This document shows positions 43,594 through 54,553 of a stretch of 64,000 nt of DNA, piece after piece (within the stretch, counting starts at the first letter, position 1; each line of letters starts with the position of its first letter). The position numbers and the translations under genes are program-made. The notes below the pieces were generated by a model. It was not told the origin of the DNA. It saw only the letters and a list, made by a program, of their open reading frames with translations, and made no database searches. The stretch comes from Fusarium oxysporum f. sp. lycopersici 4287 (lineage: Eukaryota > Ascomycota > Sordariomycetes > Hypocreales > Nectriaceae): NCBI RefSeq assembly GCF_000149955.1, contig NC_030993.1:2782650-2846649 (forward strand), read 5' to 3'.

Positions 43594-44094
43594 GGCTTTC
43601 ACTTCAGCAGATTGGATAAAGGAGACATCTCGTAGCCCATTGGTGTCAACTGTAAGCCGTTCGGCTAGCTATTATACCAGACTTCCTGAATCGTTAGATC
43701 ATCCGAAGACAGTTCTCCAACCTACCCGGCGGGTTTAAATCCTCGCAAATTTATTACTCGAGAATCAATTGCTATCGGTGATTTCTCGAACCTTTAAACC
43801 GTAGACGCCGGCTTTTCATTTTGCTATTCGAAGTACAAAAAGCTGGTCCAAACCCCTCCAACAACGGACAAGTCTCTGGAGCATTCGCAGCAGCATCCCA
43901 ACCCGTAGCCTCTCAAGGACTTCTTCTTTAAAAACTTGTCTCGTCCGACTAGAACCGGGGCACCTCCTGACGCCATCCTCTTGGAGAGACTCACGTTCTA
44001 TCCCTTTAGCACCTAAAAAAGCACAAATAACATCTTTTTGACTTCTGTCTTACTCCGAGGACGCGTCCTCTACTGTGGCGGAGTCTTTCACAGT
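43594..44094. other. intergenic, 0.5 kb
   Basis: 3' flanks of two convergent genes. An imperfect inverted repeat (TCGAGAATCA near 43749 and TGATTTCTCGA near 43778) is visible. No gene was seen. Confidence 0.4.
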
Positions 44095-44660
44095 TTACAG
44101 AGGTCCGTACTTCTCTTCATACTGCTGGACCTTGCGCTTCATTTCGCCCATTTCCACAAGGGTGATGTTGGCAAAAGTTCGACTGGCGCTAGTTTCGCTT
44201 TTTAAACCGGCGATCTGGACTTCGGTGATGGCCTCCTCGCTCATGGAAACCCGTTGGGTGAAGTACTCGGCCAAAGCAGTCTGGTTGCTCTGAAGCGTCC
44301 AGTTGGCTTCTCTAAGCATCTCCACGAGGCCGAAGATTGAAAGTCGGTCAGCCATCTTGGTGAAGTCTGAGTCTAGCGAGTTCGTCCATTTCGTAGTCCA
44401 AAGCGAGACCGTGGACCAACAGACAGTGTTGCATCCGGTTGTAGTAGTGGGGTGATCCATCCCAATCCTCTGGCTTTCGGCTCGTCCATGTTCCGTTGCG
44501 TAGATAGCCAACAAAGGCAGCCGTTTGTGTCTTGTTCAGACAGTTGAGCTTGACGGCACCCCTGTGGGCGTCGTAGGAGAGCCTGAACCTGGGATACCTC
44601 TCCAACAGATCGACCGAGATCCAGTAGATTGAGTTATCACCGAATATGACTTCGACGGTA
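44095..44660 (-). CDS. BTB/POZ-like protein, 5' end unclear, one frameshift
   Basis: After a 3' splice site at 44661 (CCCCATAG) the exon reads TVEVIFGDNSIYWISVDLL, a BTB-type strand (VxVxFGD..I..), then ERYPRFRLSYDAHRG, FVGYLRNGTW and LALDYEMDELA. At about 44370 the frame changes to SDFTKMADRLSIFGLVEML, and it runs to the stop at 44095. A one-base indel joins the two naturally. The upstream exon is probably near 44738-44788 (MESQDARMFGNLLIKSE), but its join does not keep the frame as read, so the start is uncertain. BTB proteins usually mediate dimerisation or substrate recruitment. Homology is moderate and the state (error or decay) is unknown. Confidence 0.5.
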
Positions 44661-45635
44661 CTATGGGGATAAGGACTAGCGTTTGGTCAGTAAAGATGTA
44701 CAAAAAAATGTAAACCTGTAGCTTATGCTTCGAATACTTCCGACTTAATCAGAAGGTTGCCGAACATCCTGGCATCTTGACTTTCCATCGTCAGGGACTC
44801 TTTTGATTTTAATTTCAGTCTTCGAATTTCAATAGTAACTTGAGTGGATCGTCGTCTGGCGAGTGTCAAGTCAGTGTAAGGCCATATCAACTCTTGCAGG
44901 CATGCACTAACCCTTGAGATGTGGGATCGTTTGAAGGCAGAAGAAATTCTGGAGAGAACAATGACCAAAGGGAGGAAATACGAATGTGGGTCTTCAACAA
45001 CAGTAAAGAGTCATTCTTGACATAGTAGACCAGTAAATCAAGGATGGGCTAGCATTTTAATAACTACTAAACTATTAATGGGTCCAAATATAACAGGAAA
45101 GCATTACTGATGCTCCAAAACTTTAACAAAAAGATATATGCTTAGATTAGAGGATTACAGGGTAGTGAATAAATAATTCTTAGTACAAACTGACTTCTTC
45201 CCTGACTACTGAGTGAAATTCCCTTATATTTATGCACGCTTCCTCTAACAGCCTCCGATACTCTTCTCACCTTACCGAGTTCTGGTCCAAACTTCCATAG
45301 AGCACGTTTGGCTGTTAACATGTTGAACCCATATCCCTTATTTATATACGATAAATTTTACAACACCAATAATTATGCTAGTGACCACGAGGCAAACCTT
45401 GCTTGTGAGCTAAGATACATACTGTAAGATTCAGGGTAACAGACATCCTCGTTAGTGGAGCCAATAGTAAGTAACCTTTGCTTGTCAGCTGAAATCGGTA
45501 GACGCTTTTTTAACGCTCAGGCCATAAGCGCGTCTTATTCCCCACCACTCACCTCTTTTCACTCAGGACCCATCTCACCATTGGCTTCATGTCATATCAA
45601 TTGGTCTTCTAACCACAACTACCTCAGTTTCAGCG
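44661..45635. other. intergenic with AT-rich core
   Basis: About 1 kb between divergent genes. 45000-45450 is notably AT-rich. It includes a possible first exon of the BTB-like gene at 44738-44788. Confidence 0.5.
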
Positions 45636-48065
45636 ATGGAATCTCAGCCCGGTGCTACCAACCGAAAGCGTGTCATCACAGCTTGTCTGACCTGCCGCCA
45701 TCGGAAAGTCAAGTGTGATCACGCACAGCCAGTTTGTTCACCGTGTAAGAAAGGAAACCGTGTTTGCACTTACACCAGCCCGCAATCAACTTCACAGTCC
45801 TCTCGCCTTAGTGGGAACCGAGTGTCAAGAAGCAACCGACAAACTGGTCAAGACGATATCAGGAGTCGCCTCGAACGGTTGGAGCAACTTCTTGAGCGCG
45901 CCCTCAGCGGTGGCCCTGCCATCCCACAACATCCGGCTGATACAACTTCCAATCCGGAGCATCCACATTCAAAGCATCAGGGACTGGGTTCATCACAGAA
46001 CCCTCAGTCGGAAACCTTGTCAACCGATGGTTACGATGGCGCTTTACTCCTCGACGGCCAGGGGGGTCAATCTCGCTGGGTATCATCTCTTCACTACTCT
46101 CTCCTGGCTGATGAGGCAAGTCAATTTCCTCAATTGAGCTTCTGTCTCTAACAGGTGACTCCAGATTCGTGATGTCAAGATGCTGCTCGGAGGCCTGTCT
46201 AGCGATGCACCGAGAGAAAGCTTGCCGACAATCCGCTCAGATTCCCCCTTTCCATTTTCAGGACCTTCGACGGATGACCTCAGGATATGGGCACCTACTT
46301 CAGCAGATACATGCTTGATTTTACTTGATACCTTTTACTCTCACGTTGATCCGATGACTAGAATAGTTCACAAGCCTACGCTCAAACGACGACTGATCCA
46401 GTATATCGACTACACGTACGGCGTGAACGCTTCAAGTTCTGACGATGGGGAGTCTCTGGCCGCTCACTCTGGCGAGGATATTCATACTTTCGAACCATTG
46501 GCGTTGGCTGTCTTCTATTCAGCTACCAATAGTCTTTCGGCTGAAGACGTATTGTTGCAATTTTCTGTAGAAAAGGAGGCACTCCTTTCCCAATTTCAAC
46601 ATGGCGTGAAAATTGGTCTGGGGAGAGAGAAATTCTTGACTACACCAAGCATTGAAGTACTTCAAGCATTTGTACTGCTTCTGGTGAGTTTGTACTACTC
46701 CCATTTCAAAGTTGCGTCCTAGCTAACTTGCCCTTAGACCTGTCAGTCGCGGGAAGATGACATGGCAAAAGCCTGGACCCTTTTAGGTCTTGCTCACAAG
46801 ATAGCGCTCTCACAGGGTCTCCACAGAGAGCCCTCGCTGTTCATTTCCACGGGCATGGACGTTGTTCGAGTTGAGATTCGCCGCAGGTTGTGGCATCAGA
46901 TATGCCACCTCGACTATCGCTCTGCAGAAAGCAGGGGTCAAGAGCCGACTATATCAGACGAGGACTTCACCACCTTCCTTCCAAGAAACATATCGGATGA
47001 AAATCTCGTTGAGGGGGGGTTGGACGGCACATCTACACAGGCTGGGTTTACCGACATGACAGTTCACTTGATCCGTCTGTATGGTCACCACTGTTTCAGA
47101 CGAATCGTCCGAGGCACATACAAACTTGAAAGGACGACTAAATCACAAGTCAAGAATCATGATGATACGAACCCAGTCGTCAAGCTTCGGTCGTTATTCG
47201 ATGAAGTCAGAGGCATGGTGGATGAAATGGTCGATCACTTCCAAGCACATTATTTACAATACTGCAATCCACAGATTCCGGAGCAACGAATGGCAATTGG
47301 ACTTGCAACGGTAGTTGAATGGCGGTGCTGGTCTATCTTCTGGTTGCGAACGCCAAAACAGTACCGGGAGTTTGTGATTATCCCTGAAGTCCGACAAATG
47401 TACGTTTGACACGAAAAGGCACTGCAGCTCTCTTTAACAGGAACCAAGGCTAATTGATCCTTTCAGAATGTTAGAGAAATCCGTCAACCTCATCGAAAGC
47501 CTGAACAAGATGCCAGATGATAAGGACGCCCAGCGGTTTGAGTGGCATATTGGTGGCCATGCATGTTTCCAGCCTATCATGCATATTGTCTCCGAGCTTG
47601 ACATGCCCGACTTCGACGTTCCCAACCGACAAGCACTACGGTCACGAGCATTAGACGCATTGAAGAAGACTATGCACACGAGGGGTCGAAAAGTAACACC
47701 AATGTGGAACGCGATGAACCGTATCATCTCAAACTGCCTTGCCAAATCTACCTCAAGACACTTGCCGGTGACGCTATTCCAAGCTGCACGGATTGACTTC
47801 TCGGTGAACGAAACGACTCAAGGACTAGGCTCTTCTGCCACTGAGTCGAGCCCCGCACTGCTGCCCGATATGCCAATTTCCCGAGAATTTGCATCATCAG
47901 CTTCATTGCCTGACTTCACAGCGTTGGGGAGCATAGAAATGCTGGAACCTGACATTATGTTTGACTGGGTACGTGAACTTGCATCTCTCTGGAAGAAGCA
48001 CCACCGCTGACAAGATGACCTAGGGATTTTGGAACATTGACCCTGCAGCTCCTGGTCCGTATTGA
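45636..48065 (+). CDS. Zn2Cys6 transcription factor
   Basis: Five exons (45636-46115, 46165-46683, 46738-47399, 47467-47968, 48024-48065) join to exactly 734 aa. The zinc cluster is CLTCRHRKVKCDHAQPVC-SPCKKGNRVC, followed by a coiled linker (RSRLERLEQLLERAL). The fungal-specific domain contains LLDTFYSHVDPMTRIVHKP, KAWTLLGLAHKIALSQGLHR, RRRLWHQICHLDYRSAE and ISDEDFTTFLP. The last exon of 13 codons ends GFWNIDPAAPGPY. The first intron starts with GC rather than GT (GCAAGT, 46116-46164); using it restores DE-IRDVKMLL. The target genes are unknown. The neighbours are the BTB-like gene upstream (divergent) and a long non-coding stretch downstream. Confidence 0.9.
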
Positions 48066-49664
48066 ATGTCAACGCTGTTCTGCCTGCCTGAAACAAAAAT
48101 AGGCAACCCTGAGAAGACGTTCTGTATAATTTATAGGGGGATCCGTTAGTGATCGGATGGCTGAATTCGAGTCCCATCGATACATTATTGTGTTATTGGC
48201 CCTTCTAATAGATAATCATGACTCCATCTGTTCTTGATGATCACGAAGTCAATGCTTATGATTGTAGACTTGTTTGCGGGATTTCGAGGCTGGGGAACTT
48301 CGGCGTACGATGCAGGAAAACTCCTATGCGAATCTGCCAGTAAAGGCCAAGTAAACTCCACAAGCAATTTACAAGAAACTTGATATCATGTTGCGTGAGA
48401 CACCTTTCGAGGTCTGATATGGCCTGACGGTATACAGAAGGCGGGTTGTTATGCTGATCATTTATCAGTACTTAGCACTGGGACGGAACACTACACGTTC
48501 TTGAGCATCTGTATGCAGGGTTTAGCTCAAATTTAAAGACAAACATATGTGTTTCGGTTCTGCCAGTCGCCTGGTAACAAATTTAATGACTTAGGAACTC
48601 TTCACCGGTATCGGCCTTGCACTGGTTCATCTGTTACTCACCATTGAATTCGGCTACCATCACCTGAGCACATCTACAGATCATACAAAGCTGGTGACTC
48701 CCAACTTGGCCAATGCCAGTATCTAGGGAACATATCTGGATGTATGGCGGGCCTGAGTCAGTTTTCCTGGATTCAGAGGCTGGGCAATACGTGACAGCGT
48801 GCGGGTGACAGAGGATCAAGGATGGTAAAACGATTATCATTATGCTTTGTCCTTCATTTAGTTCATATCAGCCGTCCAGAGTTCTGAGGAGACCGCAGGG
48901 CACAGCTGGTCCCTGAGGTGGTGAAAAATGTAGTGAGGAAATGCTGTAGCAGCACTTGCACGCGATCCGAAGTTTCGTCAAAGCAAAGGCAATACAATAT
49001 CGGAGTCGAGCCCGAAGGTTCCCGGTGAATCTCCCTTCTCGTTATTCGAATGTTGATCTGCTAGGTGGCAGGGTAGTCAACGAATGACGAAACATAAAAT
49101 AAGGTTTGGCATAGGGGATCGTGAGGTCATTTTGATTCTTGAAGCATCGGCTGCAGAATGACCTTCAGTGTACTTCTATCATCATGACAGCTTAGGTTCA
49201 TTGCTTTCTGGCTTTGATATGCTCCTAGTAGCCAAGGGTCGTTGTGAATTATCTGATATCGACTTGTCTTGAAAAGTGTTTGGTGGCTTTTGTTTGAGGC
49301 TCTGACCGAAAGGAAACTGTTTGAAGGCAAAAATGGTTGTTCTCAAAGCAGATTACTACAGCAACCGTTCAAACCAAAAGCTGCTAGTTACAAAGGAGAC
49401 TCACCGCTGACAAGGGAGTGGTCCAGCGGGTAGTCACATCTCCAATTGGAGCTGCAGTCGTCAGGTCCACCACAGCGCGCTCAGTCTCACAATAAGAAGA
49501 GGGCCAAGGAGCAAGACTGTGCGTTTGCGTTACACAAGAGGCTCGGATCCTTTTATTTTTACCCGTAACTTTCCCTTCTTTTCCTCTTTCTTACCACACT
49601 CCTCCACAGACTCGGCAACCTGCTTCCCCTGCGACAAGAAAATCAAAGGTCGAAAGCAGCCACC
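48066..49664. other. intergenic, 1.6 kb
   Basis: No supported gene or RNA. The right end is pyrimidine-rich (49550-49640) and is the likely promoter and leader of the next gene. Confidence 0.5.
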
Positions 49665-50586
49665 ATGTCTAACAACCACGACAACGGCAAGCAGCCTTCT
49701 AAAAGGGAGTCCCGCCGGGACAAGTGGGCTATGAATCTCGTCAAGTCTGACAGACTCGAGATTAAGGGTCCGTCCGAGGAGCAGCTCGTTGAAGCCAATA
49801 GCTCTTCTAAGAATGCTTCCCTCACGGTCATGGGTCAACCTCTCTATGTATCAGTCTCGTCTCTTGTCTTGTTTTCTTACTGACAATTGACTTTAGCCCT
49901 GGTTCCGGATCTTCCAAGGATGCTCCCATCGTTGCCATGGGCCAGCGTCTGTATGTATCTGTGTCATCTTGCTTCGCTGATCATTACTGACAATCAAGCT
50001 TAGCCCTACTACCCATGTCACTGTCACCATCCGCTCCCCCCACGGCGACGTCCGCTTGCCCTGGTTTGTTGTTGGCCGCCACCCCATGTTCGCTGCAATG
50101 TTTGAGGGCGGTATCCTCCAGTGGCCTGGTGCTTCTCCCCATCAGGCTCGAATCATCACTCACTACCTACGGGCCCCCGGCCCCAACTACAAGATGGTTT
50201 CTTGCGAGCCTTTGCCCCATGAGGAGAGATTGGAGCGGGAGTTCACCGATGCTCTAGCAATCAATGCTCAAGCAACATCTTTTAATCTTCTTGAACTTGC
50301 CGGTCTGGCTCTGGCCCACATGGAGGCGTATGGAGACATGATTTCTCTTACCAGGATCATGATCAATTTCATGGCTCAGGGCGAATGGTACCAGCGAAAT
50401 CGGTGCTATGTTCAAGACTACGTGACTCGCCGTTTCACCTCCACCTACCCAACGGCTATGCATCATGACCGCGGAGGGTTCGGACACCAAACTGGCGATC
50501 CCCTGATCGACGGCCTTCTTGGTGCAATCAACCGCCTCCGCTTCCCTGATTTGGCCTTCCCTTCCTACCCTCATCACTACTACTAA
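49665..50586 (+). CDS. BTB-like protein with duplicated exon+intron
   Basis: Three exons (49665-49843, 49897-49950, 50004-50586) give 271 aa. Exon 1 ends SSKNASLTVMGQPL and exon 2 ends SSKDAPIVAMGQRL. The two introns are both 53 nt and similar in sequence, so exon 2 plus its intron is a 107-bp tandem copy. Intron 2 has a normal GTATGT donor; intron 1 has CTATGT at the matching place. The main part (VTVTIRSPHGDVRLPWFVVGRHP, FAAMFEGG, ARIITHYLRAPG, LLELAGLALAHMEAYGDMISL) resembles the divergent BTB proteins of this window. If intron 1 is not spliced, translation ends after 72 residues. Function is unknown; a role in protein-protein contact is inferred from the fold. Confidence 0.65.
49803..50003 (+). 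repeat. 107-bp tandem duplication (exon end + intron)
   Basis: Unit A, 49803-49896, and unit B, 49910-50003, each hold the codons SSK...MGQ followed by a 53-nt intron ending TTAG. The start-to-start distance is 107 bp, the sum of 54 exonic and 53 intronic bases. Confidence 0.85.
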
Positions 50587-51586
50587 GGTCAACCCTTGAG
50601 GAGATCAGGGTCCACTGTAAAGCTGCTGGATCTGTTACTGAAACGATTTCGAATGCTAAGCCCATTCAAGGTCAGAGAAAGTCATCTCGAGAAAAGAAGG
50701 CTTCGCGCATGCACCTGGAATATACACCCTGATCCAGGATGGAACTATTGGCTGCTTTGTTCAGTTCAAGTCAAAGTCCAATGTTCTAGTGTAGCTGCCT
50801 CCTCACAAACCATTAAGTTGCCAGAGCTGCCTGCAACGGATTTCAGCTTCATACCCGGCCTGATAGCATATATATCTTTATACCGCCGCCAAGATATAGT
50901 GACCTCTAGATCGTGAACTTCAAGGGTTACAAATCATCCTCAAAACTCAACCACAAGGTTGCCAGTTTCGAAAGTCCACCAGACTGGGAACTATGGTAAT
51001 TACAAACCCGGAATATCTGTTCTTTGAATTACATTCCAACCATATGACAGATTTGGGAATTGTACTAATAACAAGGGTTGCTGGTAGGCTTATATGGGGT
51101 CTAATGCGTGGTCTGGTTCTTGCGTCATAGCACCATAGGATAGATAGGTTACCCGGATAGACACCCTGGGATACATTTATGACTCAGTGGTGTGACATTT
51201 TGATCTAGGTAGGATCCATTGTAGATGGAGACTAAAGCTGTAACTTCAACTGACTATTATTAGGTTTTAATAAATCTGATTAACTTTCAATAAAATAGAT
51301 CAATGAGGCTTATAAGAAAATAACAGGTTATCCCAGGTACACTTCCAGGAAGCATTAGTGTTGATAGTGTCAAGAATGAGTTGATTCTCTAGTTAAGTGG
51401 ACCTGAGGGCGTGTTCACCCCCTAATAACTACCCCAATAATTATACGAGGTTTCCATGGGCAATCACCGTGAACTCTTTTAGGTATAAAGTGATTATCAT
51501 TAATAATCTATCTACTAGAATAATCGTCATCTGCTTTTACTAGAAATCATAACTCTTGCCGTACCATAATCTTCCGGTATCCCCAA
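50587..51586. other. intergenic, 1.0 kb, AT-rich right half
   Basis: No supported gene. 51190-51540 is AT-rich and could be decayed sequence. Confidence 0.5.
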
Positions 51587-53003
51587 CTAGATCTTCTTGC
51601 AGAGTTGAGCGCCACCCTTGAACACTCGAGCGGTCGCCATACAGAAGCTTCCGAGAAGCATAGACGCACCCGCAAAGCACATCAACCCAGTAAACCTGTC
51701 CCCTTCCCGGTCTTTGATGGCCCCTTCGATGGGAAGCCCAGTCAGAGCGCCCAGGGCAATGGCCAGACAAAAGCCTCCCAGCTTGAACCCGATCTCATCA
51801 ACCCGGTCTTCGGCAAGGGAAACAACGCATGGAGGGCCCAGACTGACGAAACCGCCGCTGGCGAACCCAAAGAGCAGGGCGAAGACGATGATACCACCTT
51901 TAGAGGTGTGAAACTCGAGGGGAAGCCAAAAAGCCAGGACGAGAGCTCCAGAGAAACCAGTCACCATGACCATGGTGTTGAAGTGGCCGATCTTGTCACC
52001 GATCCAACCAGGCACGACTCGGCCAAATAGTGAACCGGCGTTGGCAATGGCCAAGGTATACACAGCGAAGCCTTTGTATCCATGAAGTGAGGCCATCTCC
52101 GGGAGGTAGTTCAGGGGTGCGAAGAGACCCCACATGGTGAAGAAACAGCCTAGGATGAAGAACACCCAAGGTCCTCTCTTGAATCCGTTGATTCCACCGC
52201 TGGGAACGTTCTCTTTCTCTTTCTTGGCTGGTCGCGAGACTATGCCGAGAGGTGGGAAAGGGGAAGTGCAGAGAGCATTGGCGATGACTAAGAGGATTCC
52301 TTGCAAGAGTGCAGTCCAACGAACGGCAGTCGCAAAGCCGACTTCTTCAATGAGTCGAGGGATCATGCAGGGGTATATCACGCCTCCTGGATTCATGTTA
52401 GCCAATTCCAAGGAGGATACTGCATTCTTATCTTACCTAAACTGCTCCCAGCGGAAACAATACCGACAGCCAAGCCCTTCTTTGTCGAGAACCATTGAGT
52501 GGCTGTTGCCATGGCAGGAAGAGACAGGCCAGCAGCGGCCAGACCAAAGGTGACACCCTGGGTAAGCATAACTTGCCAGTACTTTGTGCAGAGGCTCAGC
52601 ATGCAGACGGAGAAAACAGCCACGATACTGAAGGGCAGTAGTGTCTTGCGGCAGCCATAGACGTCGATCATCTTGCCAACAGCGGGGCCGAACATGAAGA
52701 GCATGAAGATCTGGAGAGTGGTGATCCAAGCCAAGGCTGATGACGACTGGTCCTTGAACATAACTTCCGAGTAGTACAACTGAAACATGCCGCATCTAAT
52801 ATCAAAGATCAATGGGTTGTTCCCATGATGGAGAGAGATCGAACTCACGCGTTGACGTAACCAACGGAACAAAACTGCAACAAGAACGAGCCAGCCACAC
52901 AAGCCCAGGCTCTTGCTCCTCCATTAGGGGGGACACGGTCATTGTTCTCGTTTGGCTTGTTGCTCTCGAGCTCTGGTGAGTCGGAGATGGTAGAGGAGTG
53001 CAT
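51587..53003 (-). CDS. MFS transporter, monocarboxylate porter (MCT) family
   Basis: Three minus-strand exons (52849-53003, 52437-52795, 51587-52386) join to 437 aa. The start at 53003 (MHSSTISDSPELES) is chosen because GGARAWACVAGSFLLQFCSVGYVNA, the MCT hallmark N-terminal helix (D/G-G-G-x-G-W), follows a short acidic tail. Further signs are GMFQLYYSEVM, ITTLQIFMLFMFGPAVGKMID, VGIVSAGSSLGGVIYPCMI, and LFGRVVPGWIGDKIGHFNTM in the second half. About twelve helices are visible. Fungal MCT-like proteins transport carboxylates, riboflavin or secondary metabolites; the substrate is unknown. Introns of 53 and 50 nt keep frame. The upstream region has a 12-bp inverted repeat. Confidence 0.92.
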
Positions 53004-53888
53004 CTTTCCAGATATATCATTAATAAAGGACTTGGCGCGGTAGTAGGTAGAAGAGAAAGCTGAACCGATACTTCTGACTCGAATTGTTAGGAGAACAATT
53101 GGGATAAGGAGGAGGCAAAGAAAGAGATTCATGGTAAGAAGTTGTTGTCTTATATATTAATTTGAAGGACTTTTCGCTGAATTGAGATAAGCTTAGAAGG
53201 ACCGAATTTCGTGCGAGGTTGAGGAATACGGGCAAGTGTTGCGTGTGTAAAACGGAACTGTGCTGTATTGACCGGTATAATCCTCCTCGGTCTTCACTAA
53301 GAAATTCGTACGAACTTGACCTCGCACGAACTAAGCTCGCCCGAAGACCCCTGTTGACTAGGACAGGGGTGCGGTTTGGGTGGCGCTAAGCCCACTATGG
53401 CATGGTGTCAGCCAGTAACCCCTGACATGATTTGAAAATCACTGACAACTTGAGAAACAAACTTAGCCTAATGACTGCCTAGAGCAGAACAGCCATGGCA
53501 GTAACTGAAAACCTATTGCGCCTTGTTCTCTAGTAATCTATATCAATTCTTTACACTTTCTTCTATTGTCTCAAAAATCAAAAGCCTGTCTTTTATTATC
53601 TATATTATGCCCTCGACCTCCAGATTCACTCAGTTCCAAACAACATAGCAGCTGGCTCACATTTAGAGCTATAATACCTGTTTCCAGTAGATCACCAAAC
53701 ACAAAGAAATTTTGATAGCGATTTTCAAGACAATGAATTTTTTCCAATATCAACCGACCATATAAGCGAGAGGCGAGACTATATATGACGCACTGACACT
53801 CTTCATTCTGAGCACATATATTAAACTTATACCTGTTTTTTCCATCATCCATATTCGACTCATCACCACGATAATCTTTAGTCTGCTC
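53004..53888. promoter_or_regulatory. MFS promoter region with inverted repeat
   Basis: TTCGTGCGAGGT at 53208-53219 and its exact reverse complement at 53319-53330, with the palindrome TTCGTACGAA at 53305-53314 between them, lie 200-330 nt upstream of the MCT start. 53540-53880 is AT-rich without a supported gene. Confidence 0.6.
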
Positions 53889-54553
53889 TTACTGCAGGCG
53901 GTCAAGAGTTTCTTGTGATTTCTCCTGCTATCTTTCAAGTCGAACAATACGGTCATATAGTATGGAGATCATGGTGCTCCCCATAACCTTCTCGATTTCG
54001 GTCCTTGTCTGTGTGTTCATACTGGCGCCTTCTCGAGTTATTCTGGCGCAAGGATAATTGAGCAGCTGGCCTTCTATCTCCATACTGGCGAAAGGGGGTT
54101 CGACAAACGCTTCACGATCTCGACGAATGGAGTTTACGATCATCACCAGGCAACTTCGGCCTCCAAAAGCCTAACCAGCTTGGCATTCTCAACTTTGGTG
54201 TGCCCAAGGGCGATTGTGACAAATTGTTGCGTTTCACTATATGCAGTGATGGAGATATGTAAGACTGGTATGAGAAAGTTCAGGAGAGGAGAGAAGTTGG
54301 TGATGCTCGTGATTACAAGATGGAAGAAATGGAACCCAGTCGGTTGAGTAGAAAGAAATAGATGAAGAAAGTAAGTGGAAGAAAATATTATGAGTAAAGG
54401 GGAGTCACTGTCTGGCAAACATGACGTGGACCTCGAGCAAACGGCAAGCAAACAAACAGAATGCGGGCCAATCACGCGCTTATGATGGCGTGAAACATTT
54501 GGGACGCGAAGGAAAAGACTTTCAGTCACCAAACAGGCCAAAGTTACTTGCAA
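53889..54553 (-). pseudogene. hypothetical fungal protein with frameshift and stop
   Basis: The minus-strand frame QFVTIALGHTKVENAKLV-RLLEAEVAW ends in TGA. One base later the frame MIVNSIRRDREAFVEPPFAS, EIEGQLLNYPCARIT and EIEKVMGSTMISILYDRIV continues; adding one G (TGGTGGATG) would join them. A TAG at 53928-53930 interrupts the coiled C-terminus RLER-QEKSQETLDRLQ, which otherwise ends at TAA 53889. The TAG fits a CAG changed by one transition. The product ends in a coiled coil and looks like a short fungal hypothetical protein. The 5' limit is uncertain, because the first about 90 codons have little family character. Confidence 0.5.

Noticed and set aside
43749..43790. Imperfect inverted repeat TCGAGAATCA / TGATTTCTCGA
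   Set aside because: Short, imperfect and between two convergent 3' ends; could be chance or a simple hairpin.
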